This document shows, piece after piece, positions 25,812-35,498 of a stretch of DNA of 37,783 bases. Numbering within the stretch: the first letter of the stretch is position 1; every line of letters starts with the position of its first letter. Position numbers and translations under genes: made by a program. This stretch comes from Anaerolineae bacterium (GTDB lineage: Bacteria; Chloroflexota; Anaerolineae; Anaerolineales; E44-bin32), in NCBI GenBank assembly GCA_011174845.1, contig DUEW01000019.1, positions 1 to 37,783 on the forward strand. Reading direction: 5' to 3'. Below the pieces are notes generated by a model. It saw only the letters and a list, made by a program, of their open reading frames with translations. It had not been told where the DNA came from and ran no database searches.

Positions 25812-26282
25812 CTAAGCTTTTGCTCCTCGTTCTCGCAGTAAACGCCACAACCGATCGCGCGTCTCGGATGATGGCACCCGTAAATCTTTGATCTCCCGTG
25901 CTCTCGCGAGGCGCTCGCCTGTAGTGTAGAGAAAAGTAAATCGCCGCCATTGTCGGGAAGGTATCGGCGCCGGTAATTGCACAAGCGGTCCCAATTGGAT
26001 TTTAAAATATGGCTCACCTGCGCGGAGATGATCTGGTTCATCGCGAAGCAGCTCACCTCGTCTCACAAGTTCATGCCCTCTCACCCTCGCCAGGTAGCGA
26101 ATGGACCATTTCTCGTCCCCGAAGGCACTTGTCAGATAAAACGCGATCCAATCGACACGCACCGTCTTAGGAGCAGACGCCACCGGAATCCGATACCAAC
26201 CCAACACGCGAGCAATCTCGAGATCCCGCGGATCAGTCATTACGGCAACAAGTACAAGATCGTCGGGAAGAACCTCGGTCAT
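25812..26282 (-). CDS. Conserved hypothetical protein, 156 residues
   Basis: I do not recognise a characterised family. The protein starts TEVLPDDLVLVAVMTDPRDL, then has IARVLGWYRIP and VDWIAFYLTSAFGDEKWSIRYLARVRG, is rich in arginine and aromatic residues, and ends in a basic helix. No signal peptide or membrane segment is present. The pattern of alternating strands and the DWIAFY/YLARV motifs recall nucleic-acid-associated beta proteins, but that is only an impression. A GGGGGAGAG ribosome site precedes the ATG. It has a gap on both sides and a candidate promoter, so it may be its own unit inside the cluster. Confidence 0.7.
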   Translation of the reverse strand: MTEVLPDDLVLVAVMTDPRDLEIARVLGWYRIPVASAPKTVRVDWIAFYLTSAFGDEKWSIRYLARVRGHELVRRGELLRDEPDHLRAGEPYFKIQLGPLVQLPAPIPSRQWRRFTFLYTTGERLARAREIKDLRVPSSETRDRLWRLLRERGAKA

Positions 26283-26346
26283 CTCTCCCCCTTTCTATGA
26301 CCGCATTTACATTCTGGGGTAAGGCCTGCAGCCGGAGACCCAGGAC

Positions 26347-26355
26347 ATTGTAGCA
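26347..26355 (-). promoter_or_regulatory. Extended -10 promoter element
   Basis: TGCTACAAT on the minus strand fits an extended -10 box (TG-N-TANAAT). It lies about 60 bases upstream of the ATG of the 156-residue hypothetical gene. No good -35 is present, as extended -10 promoters allow. Confidence 0.35.
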
Positions 26356-26452
26356 CACCTCATGACCATGAACCGTCTTAGCTGTAACCCGATCAGAGGG
26401 GTCCTCGCAAAGTTGGCATCGATGAGGTGTTGGAGAATTAGATTAAAGGCGG

Positions 26453-27913
26453 TTAAATCAAACCTACCCGCTCATTGAACGTCTTAATCAATTCATCGAT
26501 CTCTGGGATTTGATCTTGGATGCTCGTCCAATATCGTGGATCGTACCACTGATCCGTGATCTCTTCGAAGGTTTTGCCTTGTTGTTCGACCCAGGTGAAA
26601 TACTTAAGGTTGTGGATTCGGCGTCTGTCTGTGTAAAGTAATTCAAGCAAATGATCCGTTGTCAAACCTAACAGGTAGCGGGCAAAATCAGCTGCCGCAT
26701 CACACTCAGTGTAATCACCGTGTTCCTCATGCATCTCGTGCAGCCTGCTCTGATAGAGCTCCATTGAGTCAGTGAGTACGGTCAGGATGACGTCATGCGG
26801 ACCTAATTCATAATACTTAGCAAATTTGATCGCCATCGAAAGGTTGGCAATACTAGAAAAACCGAGCAAGTCTAATTTCTCAACAAAGGCCTCCGGAACG
26901 CCCTGCTTAACAAGGTGTGCCCTTCCTGTTGGTTCGTTGAAAAGCCGAGCCAGGTTCACGATCACGTTGTCATCGAGTGCCATCACTAGATCAGTGTTCT
27001 TGACGTTGTGGATCCAGGGTACATGCTTGTCACCAATCCCTTCAATGCGGTGTGCCCCGAAACCGTTCTCGATAAGTGTCGGGCACTGAAGAGCTTCGCC
27101 GGCCGCGATCTTACTGGTGGGAAAGATTTGCTTCATATAATCGCCACAACCGATCGTGCCCGCAGAACCTGTAGTTAACACCACGCCTCGGTATGTGTCA
27201 TGAAGGCCTAGCTCAGCTTCCAACACTTCTTCCATCGCGTGTCCCGTTATCTCATAGTGCCAGAGATAATTGCCGAACTCATCAAATTGATTGAAGACCA
27301 CGACATCTTCCCGCGTGCGCCTCAATTCCCACGTTTTATCAAAGATCTCCTTGACATTCGACTCGCTTCCCGGTGTGGCGATCACCTCCCCGGCGACTTT
27401 TGAAAGCCAATCAAAACGTTCTCGACTCATGCCCTCCGGTAGGATCGCGATCGATTCACAAGCTAACAAAGAAGCATCATATGCTCCACCGCGGCAATAA
27501 TTTCCGGTCGATGGCCAAACAGCTTTATCAGCCGTTGGGTCGAATTGCCCAGTGACCAAGCGAGGGACGAGGCATCCAAAGGTCGCCCCGACTTTATGGG
27601 AACCCGTGGGAAACCATTTGCCTACCAAGGCGATGATGCGGGCTTCTACTCCCGTCAGACTCTGTGGGAACTCAACATAATTCACCCCACTAAAACCCCC
27701 TCCCGCGGATATAGGCTCGTTCTTCCATGTGATGCGGAAAAGGTTTCGGGAAACCAAATCCCAAAGCCCAATGCCCAGTAACTCCTCCTTCACCGCCTCA
27801 GGGATTAATGATGGATCTTTCATTTGTGCAAAGGTGGGGATGATGATATCCCGCTTGCGTGCTCGCTCAACCGTTCGTTCTAACCGCTCTTTGAAAACCG
27901 AAAGATCTATCAT
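26453..27913 (-). CDS. Fold-type-II PLP-dependent enzyme of unknown specificity
   Basis: A 486-residue protein of the tryptophan-synthase-beta/threonine-synthase superfamily. [10 protein letters not shown] gives the Schiff-base lysine K107, [16 protein letters not shown] the substrate/cofactor loop, and [14 protein letters not shown] the phosphate-binding glycine loop. At 486 residues it is longer than diaminopropionate ammonia-lyase YgeX (about 400) and not an obvious YgeX orthologue. Within a yge-like cluster it could carry out the analogous lyase step on an amino-acid product of purine-ring breakdown; this is inference. Its start overlaps the glycosyltransferase stop by four bases. Confidence 0.82.
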   Translation of the reverse strand: MIDLSVFKERLERTVERARKRDIIIPTFAQMKDPSLIPEAVKEELLGIGLWDLVSRNLFRITWKNEPISAGGGFSGVNYVEFPQSLTGVEARIIALVGKWFPTGSHKVGATFGCLVPRLVTGQFDPTADKAVWPSTGNYCRGGAYDASLLACESIAILPEGMSRERFDWLSKVAGEVIATPGSESNVKEIFDKTWELRRTREDVVVFNQFDEFGNYLWHYEITGHAMEEVLEAELGLHDTYRGVVLTTGSAGTIGCGDYMKQIFPTSKIAAGEALQCPTLIENGFGAHRIEGIGDKHVPWIHNVKNTDLVMALDDNVIVNLARLFNEPTGRAHLVKQGVPEAFVEKLDLLGFSSIANLSMAIKFAKYYELGPHDVILTVLTDSMELYQSRLHEMHEEHGDYTECDAAADFARYLLGLTTDHLLELLYTDRRRIHNLKYFTWVEQQGKTFEEITDQWYDPRYWTSIQDQIPEIDELIKTFNERVGLI

Positions 27914-28896
27914 TTGGTTGATGAACTCCTTTCCTGGTCGTACGGATCGACTTCTCCTGCTTCAGGCTCTTGGCGCACGATGTACAAGGGTCTTCCTTTA
28001 GCTTCATCATAAATCCGTCCTACATACTCCCCCAGGATACCGAGCGAGATCAATTGAACGCCTCCCAAGAAGAGCACGGCGATCAATGTGGTCGCCTGAC
28101 CGAAGAAAGCCTGGTTGCCTGCCAGTCTCAGCACGATCACGATCGGGATGGCGAGGGCACTGATGCCAGCACAAACAAAACCGAAGTATGTTGCAAGCTG
28201 AAGAGGGAAGTACGAGAAACCCGTGATGGCGTTCAGCGCGAGGCGCAGCATCTTCTTCAATGGATATTTCGTTTCACCAGCAAAACGGGCTGCACGCTTG
28301 TACGGTACCCCAATTTGACGGAATCCGACCCAAGCTGCCATCCCTCGTGGGAATCGATGGCGTTCGCGCATTTTGTTTAACGTGTCCACGACCTCCCGAT
28401 CTAACAACCGGAAATCACCTGTATCGAGTGGAATGGTTACATCCGTTATTCGGTTAATCACCCGGTAAAAAAACGCAGCCGTAAACTTCTTGAACCAGGA
28501 TTCACCCACCCTCTCTTCGCGCACCGCGTAGACGACCTCATACCCTTCTCGCCATTTAGTCACCAGGTCGGTGATGACTTCAGGTGGATCCTGCAAATCA
28601 GCGTCCATGATGATTACAACCTCACCCCGAGAGTAATCCAATCCAGCAGTGATGGCGATCTGATGACCGAAATTACGGGCAAAGATGACTGGGCGAACAC
28701 GATGATCTTCAGCAGCTAACGATCTGATGATTTCAGTTGAACCGTCGGTGCTGCCATCGTCGACAAGAATCAACTCCCAGGGTTCCCCCAAACTCTCCAT
28801 CACTGCACAAACGCGTGGATAGAGTTCAGGGAGAGAGTCGACTTCGTTGTAAACAGGAACCGCGATCGAGAAAGTCACAGGTCTATCAGAGTCCAT
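27910..28896 (-). CDS. Family 2 glycosyltransferase, DPM1/GtrB type
   Basis: A 328-residue membrane-attached glycosyltransferase that typically moves a hexose to a polyprenyl phosphate. The GT-A fold has [26 protein letters not shown] (45-53) and the DAD metal site (98-100) in [11 protein letters not shown], followed by a [10 protein letters not shown] loop. Two hydrophobic segments near residues 233-255 and 268-295 anchor it, as in GtrB. It lies in the middle of a catabolic cluster, coupled by ATGA to the PLP enzyme, with no obvious metabolic link. It may be a passenger. Confidence 0.88.
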   Translation of the reverse strand: MDSDRPVTFSIAVPVYNEVDSLPELYPRVCAVMESLGEPWELILVDDGSTDGSTEIIRSLAAEDHRVRPVIFARNFGHQIAITAGLDYSRGEVVIIMDADLQDPPEVITDLVTKWREGYEVVYAVREERVGESWFKKFTAAFFYRVINRITDVTIPLDTGDFRLLDREVVDTLNKMRERHRFPRGMAAWVGFRQIGVPYKRAARFAGETKYPLKKMLRLALNAITGFSYFPLQLATYFGFVCAGISALAIPIVIVLRLAGNQAFFGQATTLIAVLFLGGVQLISLGILGEYVGRIYDEAKGRPLYIVRQEPEAGEVDPYDQERSSSTK

Positions 28897-28924
28897 TTTC
28901 TCCGCCCTTCCTATCGAACATGGG

Positions 28925-30193
28925 CTAACGCAAAGCCTTTTCTAGAGCCTCAAGTTTTGGTTCTATGACGATTGCTTCTCCAGCAGCCTTCATCGCGGCG
29001 TTTACATCCTTCAAACCACTTCCGGTGTTGAGAACGACGACACGGTCCATCGGTCCAACAAGACCTTCGGATAGCGCCTTAGTCAAACCTGCATATGAGG
29101 CAGCACCAGCTGGTTCTGCAAAGACGGCAGCTTTTCGAGCCAGTTCACGCACTGCCCCAAGGATGTCCTCGTCTCGCACCGCGATGTAAGCCCCACCAGT
29201 CTGAGTGGCCGCTCGCACGGCACGCAATCCATCTCGTGGTAGATCCACTGAGATACTGTCTGCCAAGGTCTTCGCCTCTACAGGCTGGATGTCTTCAGTG
29301 CCACTTACGAAGGCATTATAGATCGCTGCGGATCCATGCGATTGAACCCCATACAATCGCGGGATTCGTTCAATCCATCCTAGTTCAAATAAATCCTTGA
29401 ATCCTTTGTGCAACCCAGAAATGATGTTGCCATCACCTACGGAGACGAACACGGCATCAGGGACTTCCCATTGTAGGGGCGGTTCACGAACCGCCCTTAC
29501 AGTGTTGGTCAACTGCTCACATATTTCATAGGAAGCCGTCTTCTTTCCTTCTGCTGTAAAGGGGTTGTAGCCAGTATTGCGACAATACCACCCGAAAGCA
29601 TCCGCAGCTTCCAGGGTGAGATCAAATGCCTCATCGTAACTACCATCGATGAGGAAAACCCGAGCGCCAAAGATCAACAACTGGGCCACCTTGGCTTGAG
29701 GCGCGGTTCGAGGAGCAAGGATCACTGCCGGCATTCCCGTAGCAGCGGCCATTCCTGCCAGCGCGGCACCAGCGTTCCCGGTCGATGCCGTGACCACCAC
29801 TTCCGCTCCGATGGCTTGTGCCCTTGCCACAACGACCGCACTGGCGCGGTCTTTGAAAGATGCGGTGGGGTTTCGCCCATCATCTTTCAACCACAGATAG
29901 GACAGACCCAGATCCTCCGCCAATCGGGGAGGAGAAAAAAGGGGTGTCCAACCAACCGCGCGTAAGGGTGTGCCGAGATGACCTGGATCACCTACAGGCA
30001 GCAACGGTAAATAACGCCAAATTGAACTCTCCGTCGAAGCCATCAAATCCGAAAGGTTGGTCCGATCACGGATGCGCTCGTAATCGAGGATGACATCGAG
30101 GTTACCGCCGTCCACAGGACAGGTGTACGTAACTGCTTCCGGACTGTACTCCGCACCGCACACAGAACAGCGATAGCCCAGGAAGGTGCCCAA
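28925..30193 (-). CDS. thrC: Threonine synthase-like PLP enzyme
   Basis: A 422-residue fold-type-II PLP enzyme of the threonine synthase family, which converts O-phosphohomoserine to threonine. A zinc-ribbon-like start (C9, C12, C25; the expected fourth cysteine is missing, CPVDGG), the Schiff-base lysine K114 in [24 protein letters not shown] and the [11 protein letters not shown] loop are present. The start is TTG at 30191-30193, six bases after GGAGGAG and one base after the permease stop, so it is coupled to the transporter genes. A palindromic repeat encodes residues about 231-241. In this setting it might act on another beta- or gamma-substituted amino acid. Confidence 0.85.
   Translation of the reverse strand: MGTFLGYRCSVCGAEYSPEAVTYTCPVDGGNLDVILDYERIRDRTNLSDLMASTESSIWRYLPLLPVGDPGHLGTPLRAVGWTPLFSPPRLAEDLGLSYLWLKDDGRNPTASFKDRASAVVVARAQAIGAEVVVTASTGNAGAALAGMAAATGMPAVILAPRTAPQAKVAQLLIFGARVFLIDGSYDEAFDLTLEAADAFGWYCRNTGYNPFTAEGKKTASYEICEQLTNTVRAVREPPLQWEVPDAVFVSVGDGNIISGLHKGFKDLFELGWIERIPRLYGVQSHGSAAIYNAFVSGTEDIQPVEAKTLADSISVDLPRDGLRAVRAATQTGGAYIAVRDEDILGAVRELARKAAVFAEPAGAASYAGLTKALSEGLVGPMDRVVVLNTGSGLKDVNAAMKAAGEAIVIEPKLEALEKALR
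29472..29501. repeat. 30-bp palindromic repeat inside the thrC frame
   Basis: TGTAGGGGCGGTTC (29472-29485) is followed by AC and by GAACCGCCCTTACA (29488-29501), its complement with one change that leaves a G-U in RNA. It is the kind of short palindrome that occurs in many copies between genes in Chloroflexota and some cyanobacteria. Here it is within the coding frame and supplies exactly ten codons' length. Confidence 0.75.
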
Positions 30194-30194
30194 T

Positions 30195-31184
30195 CTATTC
30201 TCCTCCCGCTTCGCCGGGGATGAACAAAGTACCTAACGCGCCAGGAGGTCTTACTCTGAGCAGCTGCCGCAATCGAGATTGAAACCTTCGAGGCACCAGC
30301 GCGATGAGACGATCGGTTGCATCACTGCCAACCAACAACAAGACCGCGATCATCAGCACCCAAGGTGTGGCATTAAATACAACCACCGATTCTTCAGGAA
30401 AACGTCGTTGTAGAGCCGCCGCCAAAGCTTTGCTTGCACCAAATAGCAACGCACCAAACGCTCCACGAATAGGTGACCAGCCTCCAAAGATGACAATCGC
30501 TAAGGCAATCCAACCAAGGCCACGGGTGTGGCCTTCGCTCCAGCCGAGTTTGATGTCAAGGGAATACGCTGCGCCAGCGATACCAACCAACGATCCGCCA
30601 ACCAAAGTATAGATATAGCGTAACCGATTGACGTTAATACCGCGCACAAAACCCGCCTCAGGTCGCTCACCTGCGCTACGTAATCGAAGGCCATGTTGGG
30701 TTCGGAACATCCACCACCAGGTTACACCTACCAGAATGAATGTAAAGTAGACCACCAAATCGTGATCAAAAAACATAGGGCCAAGGATGGGGATGTCCTT
30801 CAGCAGCGGAATGCCAAGATGCGAAACCTTCTGGCCAGGGATTCGGGTATAGTTTTGACCCAGGAAGGCACTAAGTTCATCACCGAGCAATGTCAATACA
30901 AAACCAACAGCAAATTGATCCTTGCGTAGACGAATAGAGCCAAAGGCGATGATAAAGGCGAACAGGGCTCCCACCCCAGCTGCAGCTAGAAATCCCACCC
31001 ATACACTCTTGCTAAGCAGACCCGCAACAAAACCGACCATGGCTGATAATAGCATGGTGCCGTCAAGCGAAAGGTTCACAACCCCTGCTCGTTCTGTGAT
31101 AGTCTCCCCGCAGACCGCAATAGCGAGGGGAGTGGATTGCAACACGATCGATGATAGTATCCTTACTAATTCCGAATCATTCAT
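30195..31184 (-). CDS. BMP-family nucleoside ABC transporter permease 2
   Basis: A 329-residue membrane permease of the branched-chain/ribose (BPD_transp_2) group found in BMP-type nucleoside importers (NupQ-like). It has about eight to ten hydrophobic segments, with ITERAGVVNLSLDGTML near the N-terminus and IALAIVIFGGWSPIRGAFGALLFG towards the end, both family signatures. Its ATG lies within the last codons of the first permease, an eight-base overlap, so the two are co-translated and probably pair in the membrane. Confidence 0.9.
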   Translation of the reverse strand: MNDSELVRILSSIVLQSTPLAIAVCGETITERAGVVNLSLDGTMLLSAMVGFVAGLLSKSVWVGFLAAAGVGALFAFIIAFGSIRLRKDQFAVGFVLTLLGDELSAFLGQNYTRIPGQKVSHLGIPLLKDIPILGPMFFDHDLVVYFTFILVGVTWWWMFRTQHGLRLRSAGERPEAGFVRGINVNRLRYIYTLVGGSLVGIAGAAYSLDIKLGWSEGHTRGLGWIALAIVIFGGWSPIRGAFGALLFGASKALAAALQRRFPEESVVVFNATPWVLMIAVLLLVGSDATDRLIALVPRRFQSRLRQLLRVRPPGALGTLFIPGEAGGE

Positions 31185-32232
31185 CTGGTCTTGAACTTAC
31201 CCTCCCCTCACTAAACCTTTTTAATTGTCGAAGCTCACCAAAAAGCAACACCATCAAAACCAACACACCGGTGAGAATACCACCTAAAGATGAATGTAGC
31301 TGAGTCCTAAGTTGAAGCGTAATACTGCCATTGAGCACTGCTGAGAAGAAATAAGCAATGAATGGGATTAGCAGAACACGAAAGGCACTCAACATAACCA
31401 CTAAAAGTGCAAGATAACCAATACCACCCGAGATGCTCTGTCGTAAACTATCAAACCAACTCGTCACACGAACGGCGCCACCCAATCCAGCCAATGCCCC
31501 ACAGAACATTAACGCCAGGATCGTCTCCCTTTCACTGGAAACCCCTAGCAAAAAAGCGGATGACGGGTTTTTACCAAGTGCCTTCAGCTTAAGTCCCCAA
31601 TAACTTCCTCGTAAGAGGAGAAAGACGATAACAACCGCAGCGATCACCATCACAACCGAGATTGGGCTCAGACGTGAATCACCATACAAGGGTAAAAGGG
31701 CTTTGGTCGGGAACGGCACTGTGCCGCGAAATGTACCGCCCTCCGGCGGCTGCCATGGTCCTGAGATTAAATAATTGGTAAAGATGATGGCGAGGTTGTT
31801 GAGAGCTAAACCGCCGAAGATCTCATGAACCTTACCGCGGGTCTTCAGGAAAGCGGTTACACCCGCCCAGATTGCACCCGCAATCATTGCAGCCAAGAGC
31901 TCGAAGATAATCTGTAACGGACCGGAAAAATTAAATTTCAGCGCCAACCAACTTGCGGCGATCGCGCCAATGACAATTTGCCCTTCCACACCGATATTCC
32001 ATAATCCTGCAGTGAATGACACCACGAGACCCACAGAGGCAAGGGCAAGCGGAACCCAAAAGGCAGTCACGCTCAGCACCCTCGATTGGTCACCAAAAGC
32101 ACCCCGTAACATTGCCCCAAATCCTGCTTGGGGGCTCACACCGAACACAACCAATAGCAATCCTGTGATGACAAGCGCGATAAGGACTGGCACCGCCGGC
32201 CACAGATAACGAGCAATCCGGCCTAGGCTCAT
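31177..32232 (-). CDS. BMP-family nucleoside ABC transporter permease 1
   Basis: A 351-residue permease (NupP-like) with about nine to ten hydrophobic segments and the conserved FTAGLWNIGVEGQIVIGAIAA stretch followed by VHEIFGGLALNNLAI and an ALGKNPSSAFLLGVS cytoplasmic loop that contacts the ATPase. The ATG overlaps the ATPase stop (GGAATGA), with GGGGAGG immediately upstream. It forms the channel with the second permease. Confidence 0.9.
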   Translation of the reverse strand: MSLGRIARYLWPAVPVLIALVITGLLLVVFGVSPQAGFGAMLRGAFGDQSRVLSVTAFWVPLALASVGLVVSFTAGLWNIGVEGQIVIGAIAASWLALKFNFSGPLQIIFELLAAMIAGAIWAGVTAFLKTRGKVHEIFGGLALNNLAIIFTNYLISGPWQPPEGGTFRGTVPFPTKALLPLYGDSRLSPISVVMVIAAVVIVFLLLRGSYWGLKLKALGKNPSSAFLLGVSSERETILALMFCGALAGLGGAVRVTSWFDSLRQSISGGIGYLALLVVMLSAFRVLLIPFIAYFFSAVLNGSITLQLRTQLHSSLGGILTGVLVLMVLLFGELRQLKRFSEGRVSSRPDE

Positions 32233-33692
32233 TCCTCCCCTCCGATGAGATGACCGAGCTCGTCGGCCGTTGTCTCGGTTGCGGTGACGATACGTGACAT
32301 CACACCTCCGGAAAAAGCTGCGATCCGATCACTACGTTCCACCAACTCGTCAAGATCCGCGGAGTAGTACAAGATGGAGCTACCCTCTTCAACCCGATTT
32401 AATAACAGCTGCCAGATCCATTGTGCGGAAAGGACATCCAAACCGCGTGTTGGATGTTCGAGTAAAAGAAGCTTCAATGGGCTCCGCAGCAGCGCAAAAA
32501 GGGCTCGCTGCTGGTTCCCACCGGAGAGCTCATGAACAAGCGTCTCGGGTCGCCCGACAATTTGATACTTGTCAATTTGTGACTGCGTTATCCTTTCGAA
32601 ATAATTCCAATCCACCACAAAGCCCTTTTGAGGCCTAGCTAGAGCAACATGTTCTATTAAACTTAAGCCAGCAACCAACCCCTCCTCCAGACGACCGGCG
32701 GGTAGGTAGGCGACACTTGCTGCTCGCATTTGGTGATAGGAGAAGCGTGTCACGTCCTCCCCGTCCAAGATGATCTTGCCCCGTTTAGGCTGGATCAAAC
32801 CGGCACACGCTTGTAAGAGTAATTTTTGACCGCTGCCTTCTAATCCCGCCAGTCCAAAGACCTCCCCCGCTCGAACGGTCAAATTGATCCCGGTAACAGC
32901 GAGTCGTTCACCTTCGAACTCAACTTGGCTCAGTTCGAGGAGATTCTTCTCACGTAAATAGGAGACGCGTGAGCTACGCGGAGGAATCTCTTTGAACATC
33001 ATCTGCACCAAACGCTCTGTTGAACATGGGATATCCACCTCACCTACAAATTTCCCTTTACACAATACCAAGACATGATCACATAATTCCTGAACTTCCG
33101 AGAGCTTATGAGAAACCAGAATGACGGTCTTGCCTGATTCCTTGGCAAGCTTGCGAATGGACGCGAAAAGACCTTCCTTTTGCTCAGCACTGATACCAGT
33201 GGTGGGCTCATCTAAGATGAGCACTTCTGCACCTAGAGCCAGCAAACGCAGAAGTTCGAGTTGTTGCCGTTCACCAATGGACAGCGTATCGATGAAAGCC
33301 TGAGGGTCGATCTTAAAACCCAACTGAGAGGCATTCTCGATCATCTCCGAAGTTGCTGCGGAGTACGCAAGATTGATTCTTAAATCGCGTCCTAAAAGAT
33401 AATTCTCCACCGCTCGCATCGAGGGGACATCGAGAGGATCCTGGTAGATCATACCCACGCCATTTGCCAGGGCTTCTGCGGGGGAGCTAAACTTCACATC
33501 TTTGTCATCAAGCTCGATCTGTCCACTATCGGGTTGATGATACCCTGATAAAATCTTCATCAACGTGGATTTACCTGCCCCGTTTTCACCAAGCAATCCG
33601 TAAATCTGACCAGATTCAAGAACGAGGCTGATCCCATCATTGGCTTTCACTTGCCCAAAATATTTGCGGATATCTCGAAGTGCTACTTTCAT
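32229..33692 (-). CDS. BMP-family ABC transporter ATPase (double nucleotide-binding domain)
   Basis: A 487-residue protein with two ABC ATPase domains in one chain. The first has Walker A GENGAGKST, signature LSIGERQQLE and Walker B VLILDEPTTG. The second is partly degenerate: GLEGSGQKLLLQ replaces Walker A, LSGGNQQRALFA is a good signature, and LLLLEHPTRGLD has His where the catalytic Glu is expected; degenerate second domains are usual in this family. The ATG at 33690-33692 is preferred over a TTG three codons earlier. It powers the two permeases that follow. Confidence 0.91.
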   Translation of the reverse strand: MKVALRDIRKYFGQVKANDGISLVLESGQIYGLLGENGAGKSTLMKILSGYHQPDSGQIELDDKDVKFSSPAEALANGVGMIYQDPLDVPSMRAVENYLLGRDLRINLAYSAATSEMIENASQLGFKIDPQAFIDTLSIGERQQLELLRLLALGAEVLILDEPTTGISAEQKEGLFASIRKLAKESGKTVILVSHKLSEVQELCDHVLVLCKGKFVGEVDIPCSTERLVQMMFKEIPPRSSRVSYLREKNLLELSQVEFEGERLAVTGINLTVRAGEVFGLAGLEGSGQKLLLQACAGLIQPKRGKIILDGEDVTRFSYHQMRAASVAYLPAGRLEEGLVAGLSLIEHVALARPQKGFVVDWNYFERITQSQIDKYQIVGRPETLVHELSGGNQQRALFALLRSPLKLLLLEHPTRGLDVLSAQWIWQLLLNRVEEGSSILYYSADLDELVERSDRIAAFSGGVMSRIVTATETTADELGHLIGGEE

Positions 33693-33735
33693 GTCACCCA
33701 AATTCTTTCACGACATGGACTGGAATCGGATTAGA

Positions 33736-33760
33736 GGAGAGCGACGAATTGTCGCTCTCC
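33736..33760. repeat. 10-bp-stem intergenic hairpin after the lipoprotein gene
   Basis: GGAGAGCGAC (33736-33745) and its exact complement (33751-33760) flank a five-base loop. It lies between the substrate-binding lipoprotein and ATPase genes and lacks a U tract, so on the minus-strand mRNA it is more likely a 3' stabiliser or partial terminator that lets the binding protein be made in excess. It shares an AGCGAC core with the hairpin at 654-685. Confidence 0.65.
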
Positions 33761-33785
33761 ATCCCACCCTTATAAAGTTTCTTAC

Positions 33786-34994
33786 CTATTCGCTGGATCC
33801 CTCCATCCCCTCAAGCAACTTAGGCAAGTACCATATCTGATTATCTGATGCAATTTCACCTTCTGCTAGGTAAGGCGTGCCATCCTGAAGGTTAATCGGG
33901 CCCTTCCATATCACAATATCGCCTGATGCGAGTCCAGAGATAAAGTCATCGAGATGAGCCTTCATCTCTGCAGTCAGTCCTGGACCGTCGACCCAACCGA
34001 CGTTGGTCTTGACCTCATCGGTCAGGTCATCCCAATAGGGCGGGTTCCAATCCCAGGACTGGGTCCATGTACCAGCACTGACCGCTTGGGCAGTCGCTAG
34101 GTAAGCGGGACCCCAGTTGAAGAACGGCACTCCTAGGCAGATCTCCGGTTTTTCCTCGCATCCACCTTCATAGTCATAGGGAACTGCCCACACCTTCTCG
34201 CCTTGATCAGCATTCTGACCTGCGACGACAATCCCTTCGGTGGTGTCGATCCCGCTGAGCACGACATCTGCTCCGCCATCAAAGAAACCAGTGACGACCT
34301 CGGTGGGATCCAATGTCACACCTGGAATGTTGAACCAGAATCCGATCCAGGTTACCGTGTATCCTATGTCATCCGGATTCAAACCACGGTAGTTTTCATA
34401 GCAATAGCGTGCGCCGAGGTATGCAGAGGCGGTCAAACGTCGGGTTTCAAAGTTGATCAAGGGACCTAAATAACCCATCTTGCCGGTTTCGGTCGCCAAG
34501 GCAGCAGCGCAACCAGCAATGGCCTTCATATCTTCCATGCGCCCCATGATATTACCCTCATTCGATGGCGCTACGCCTGCATCCATACCTTCAGACCATG
34601 CATCGTCGCCGGAGGCGTTGATGAAAGTAACATCTGGGTACTTGTTCGCCGCTCCTACAGTGTCTTCCTCGAACTCATCGGATGTGGTAATGACTAATGT
34701 AGCACCCTGAGCAACCATGTCGTCCACAACGCCTTCAAGCGTTGCCTCGGGTTTGTCGGCGGGGTTGAGGCTCTCGAAGACGATCATGCGCGCCCCCGGT
34801 AGGTTCTCTTCGACATAGAGACCTCCCTCATAATGGGCTTGGCTCCATCCACGATCGTTTTTAGGTCCAACCAGGATCACGCCGAAGACGAACTCCTCGG
34901 GGGGAGCTTCGGTTGCTGGGGCACCACATGCTGCTGCAAGCAACGCGAAAATCGTCACAAGGAAGACGACTCGTCCCATCTTAAAATGCAACAT
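33786..34994 (-). CDS. BMP-family substrate-binding lipoprotein
   Basis: A 402-residue extracellular binding protein for the adjacent ABC importer; family members (Bmp/Med, NupN) bind purine nucleosides. The signal sequence ends in LLAAAC with lipid-acceptor C23, followed by an acidic, proline-rich linker and a periplasmic-binding fold (VILVGPKNDRGWSQAHYEGG, TTSDEFEEDTVGAANKYPDVTF). GAGGAGG before the ATG is strong, matching a highly expressed binding protein. The transporter genes follow in the usual order. Confidence 0.92.
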   Translation of the reverse strand: MLHFKMGRVVFLVTIFALLAAACGAPATEAPPEEFVFGVILVGPKNDRGWSQAHYEGGLYVEENLPGARMIVFESLNPADKPEATLEGVVDDMVAQGATLVITTSDEFEEDTVGAANKYPDVTFINASGDDAWSEGMDAGVAPSNEGNIMGRMEDMKAIAGCAAALATETGKMGYLGPLINFETRRLTASAYLGARYCYENYRGLNPDDIGYTVTWIGFWFNIPGVTLDPTEVVTGFFDGGADVVLSGIDTTEGIVVAGQNADQGEKVWAVPYDYEGGCEEKPEICLGVPFFNWGPAYLATAQAVSAGTWTQSWDWNPPYWDDLTDEVKTNVGWVDGPGLTAEMKAHLDDFISGLASGDIVIWKGPINLQDGTPYLAEGEIASDNQIWYLPKLLEGMEGSSE

Positions 34995-35026
34995 CTTATC
35001 CTCCTCTTACGTGAAAATTTCTTGGG

Positions 35027-35075
35027 GTGGAAGAGTTCCACGAACTCACCGAGCAAAGTTCAATAGGCACCTCCT
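35027..35075 (-). promoter_or_regulatory. Lipoprotein-gene leader: mini-ORF and alternate hairpins
   Basis: On the minus strand an AGGAGG (35070-35075) is followed after six bases by TTG AAC TTT GCT CGG TGA (35046-35063), a possible five-residue leader peptide. Directly after it GAGTTC-GTG-GAACTC (35033-35047) and GTGGAA-CTC-TTCCAC (35027-35041) are two perfect 6-bp hairpins that overlap and cannot form together. The lipoprotein ATG is about 33 bases further on. Attenuation is a possibility only. Confidence 0.3.
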
Positions 35076-35160
35076 GGAAAAGCGGGGATTTCATAAGATT
35101 TGAGAAACCATTTTCGTCCCGATCCCTCCAACCAACGCACCTTGCTATTCTTTGGATTCG

Positions 35161-35385
35161 TCAAAAAATTTTCCCATTACTTCCCGAGTAATCGATGAAT
35201 GTATGAATTTTCGACTCCATACGTTCTGTATTCATTTGCCCCTCAGAGGAATATCTCTTAGCTTCTGCTACCGTCATCCGCTCCAGCAAGTGCTCTGTCG
35301 ATGTCCTGAAGCTGAGTACAGCCTCATCTACTTGCTTTGAAAGTGAGAATTGATCTTCGATCATAAAGCGCAGCAATGAGGGCAC
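35161..35385 (-). CDS. Possible small helical protein, 74 residues
   Basis: A GTG-initiated frame (or ATG at 35362-35364, 67 residues) with a charged sequence that would be mostly helix and perhaps coiled coil (LSKQVDEAVLSFRTSTEHLL, ERMTVAEAKRY). There is no recognisable ribosome site and no family I know. It lies between ygeW-like and the lipoprotein gene. Low confidence that it is expressed. Confidence 0.25.
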   Translation of the reverse strand: MPSLLRFMIEDQFSLSKQVDEAVLSFRTSTEHLLERMTVAEAKRYSSEGQMNTERMESKIHTFIDYSGSNGKIF

Positions 35386-35498
35386 GAAGCATTCATCGAG
35401 AACTGTTTTTATACTTCCAAGGTCTCTTTCCTGATATTGGTGGGTACATCCACGTCGACTTTACGTCAGAACGATCGATCAATACACAATCCTACATC

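Larger units (their letters stand above)
34995..35498. other. 504-base gap upstream of the BMP lipoprotein gene
   Basis: The only frame worth noting is at 35161-35385. The rest holds the leader described at 35027-35075 and a TATAAA near 35400 without a clear -35. I looked for a purine riboswitch core in the minus-strand leader, because the transporter is nucleoside-type, and found none. Confidence 0.5.

Noticed and set aside
34995-35160. Purine riboswitch ahead of the nucleoside transporter
   Set aside because: The expected core (TATA...GTTTCTACC...) is not found on the minus strand.
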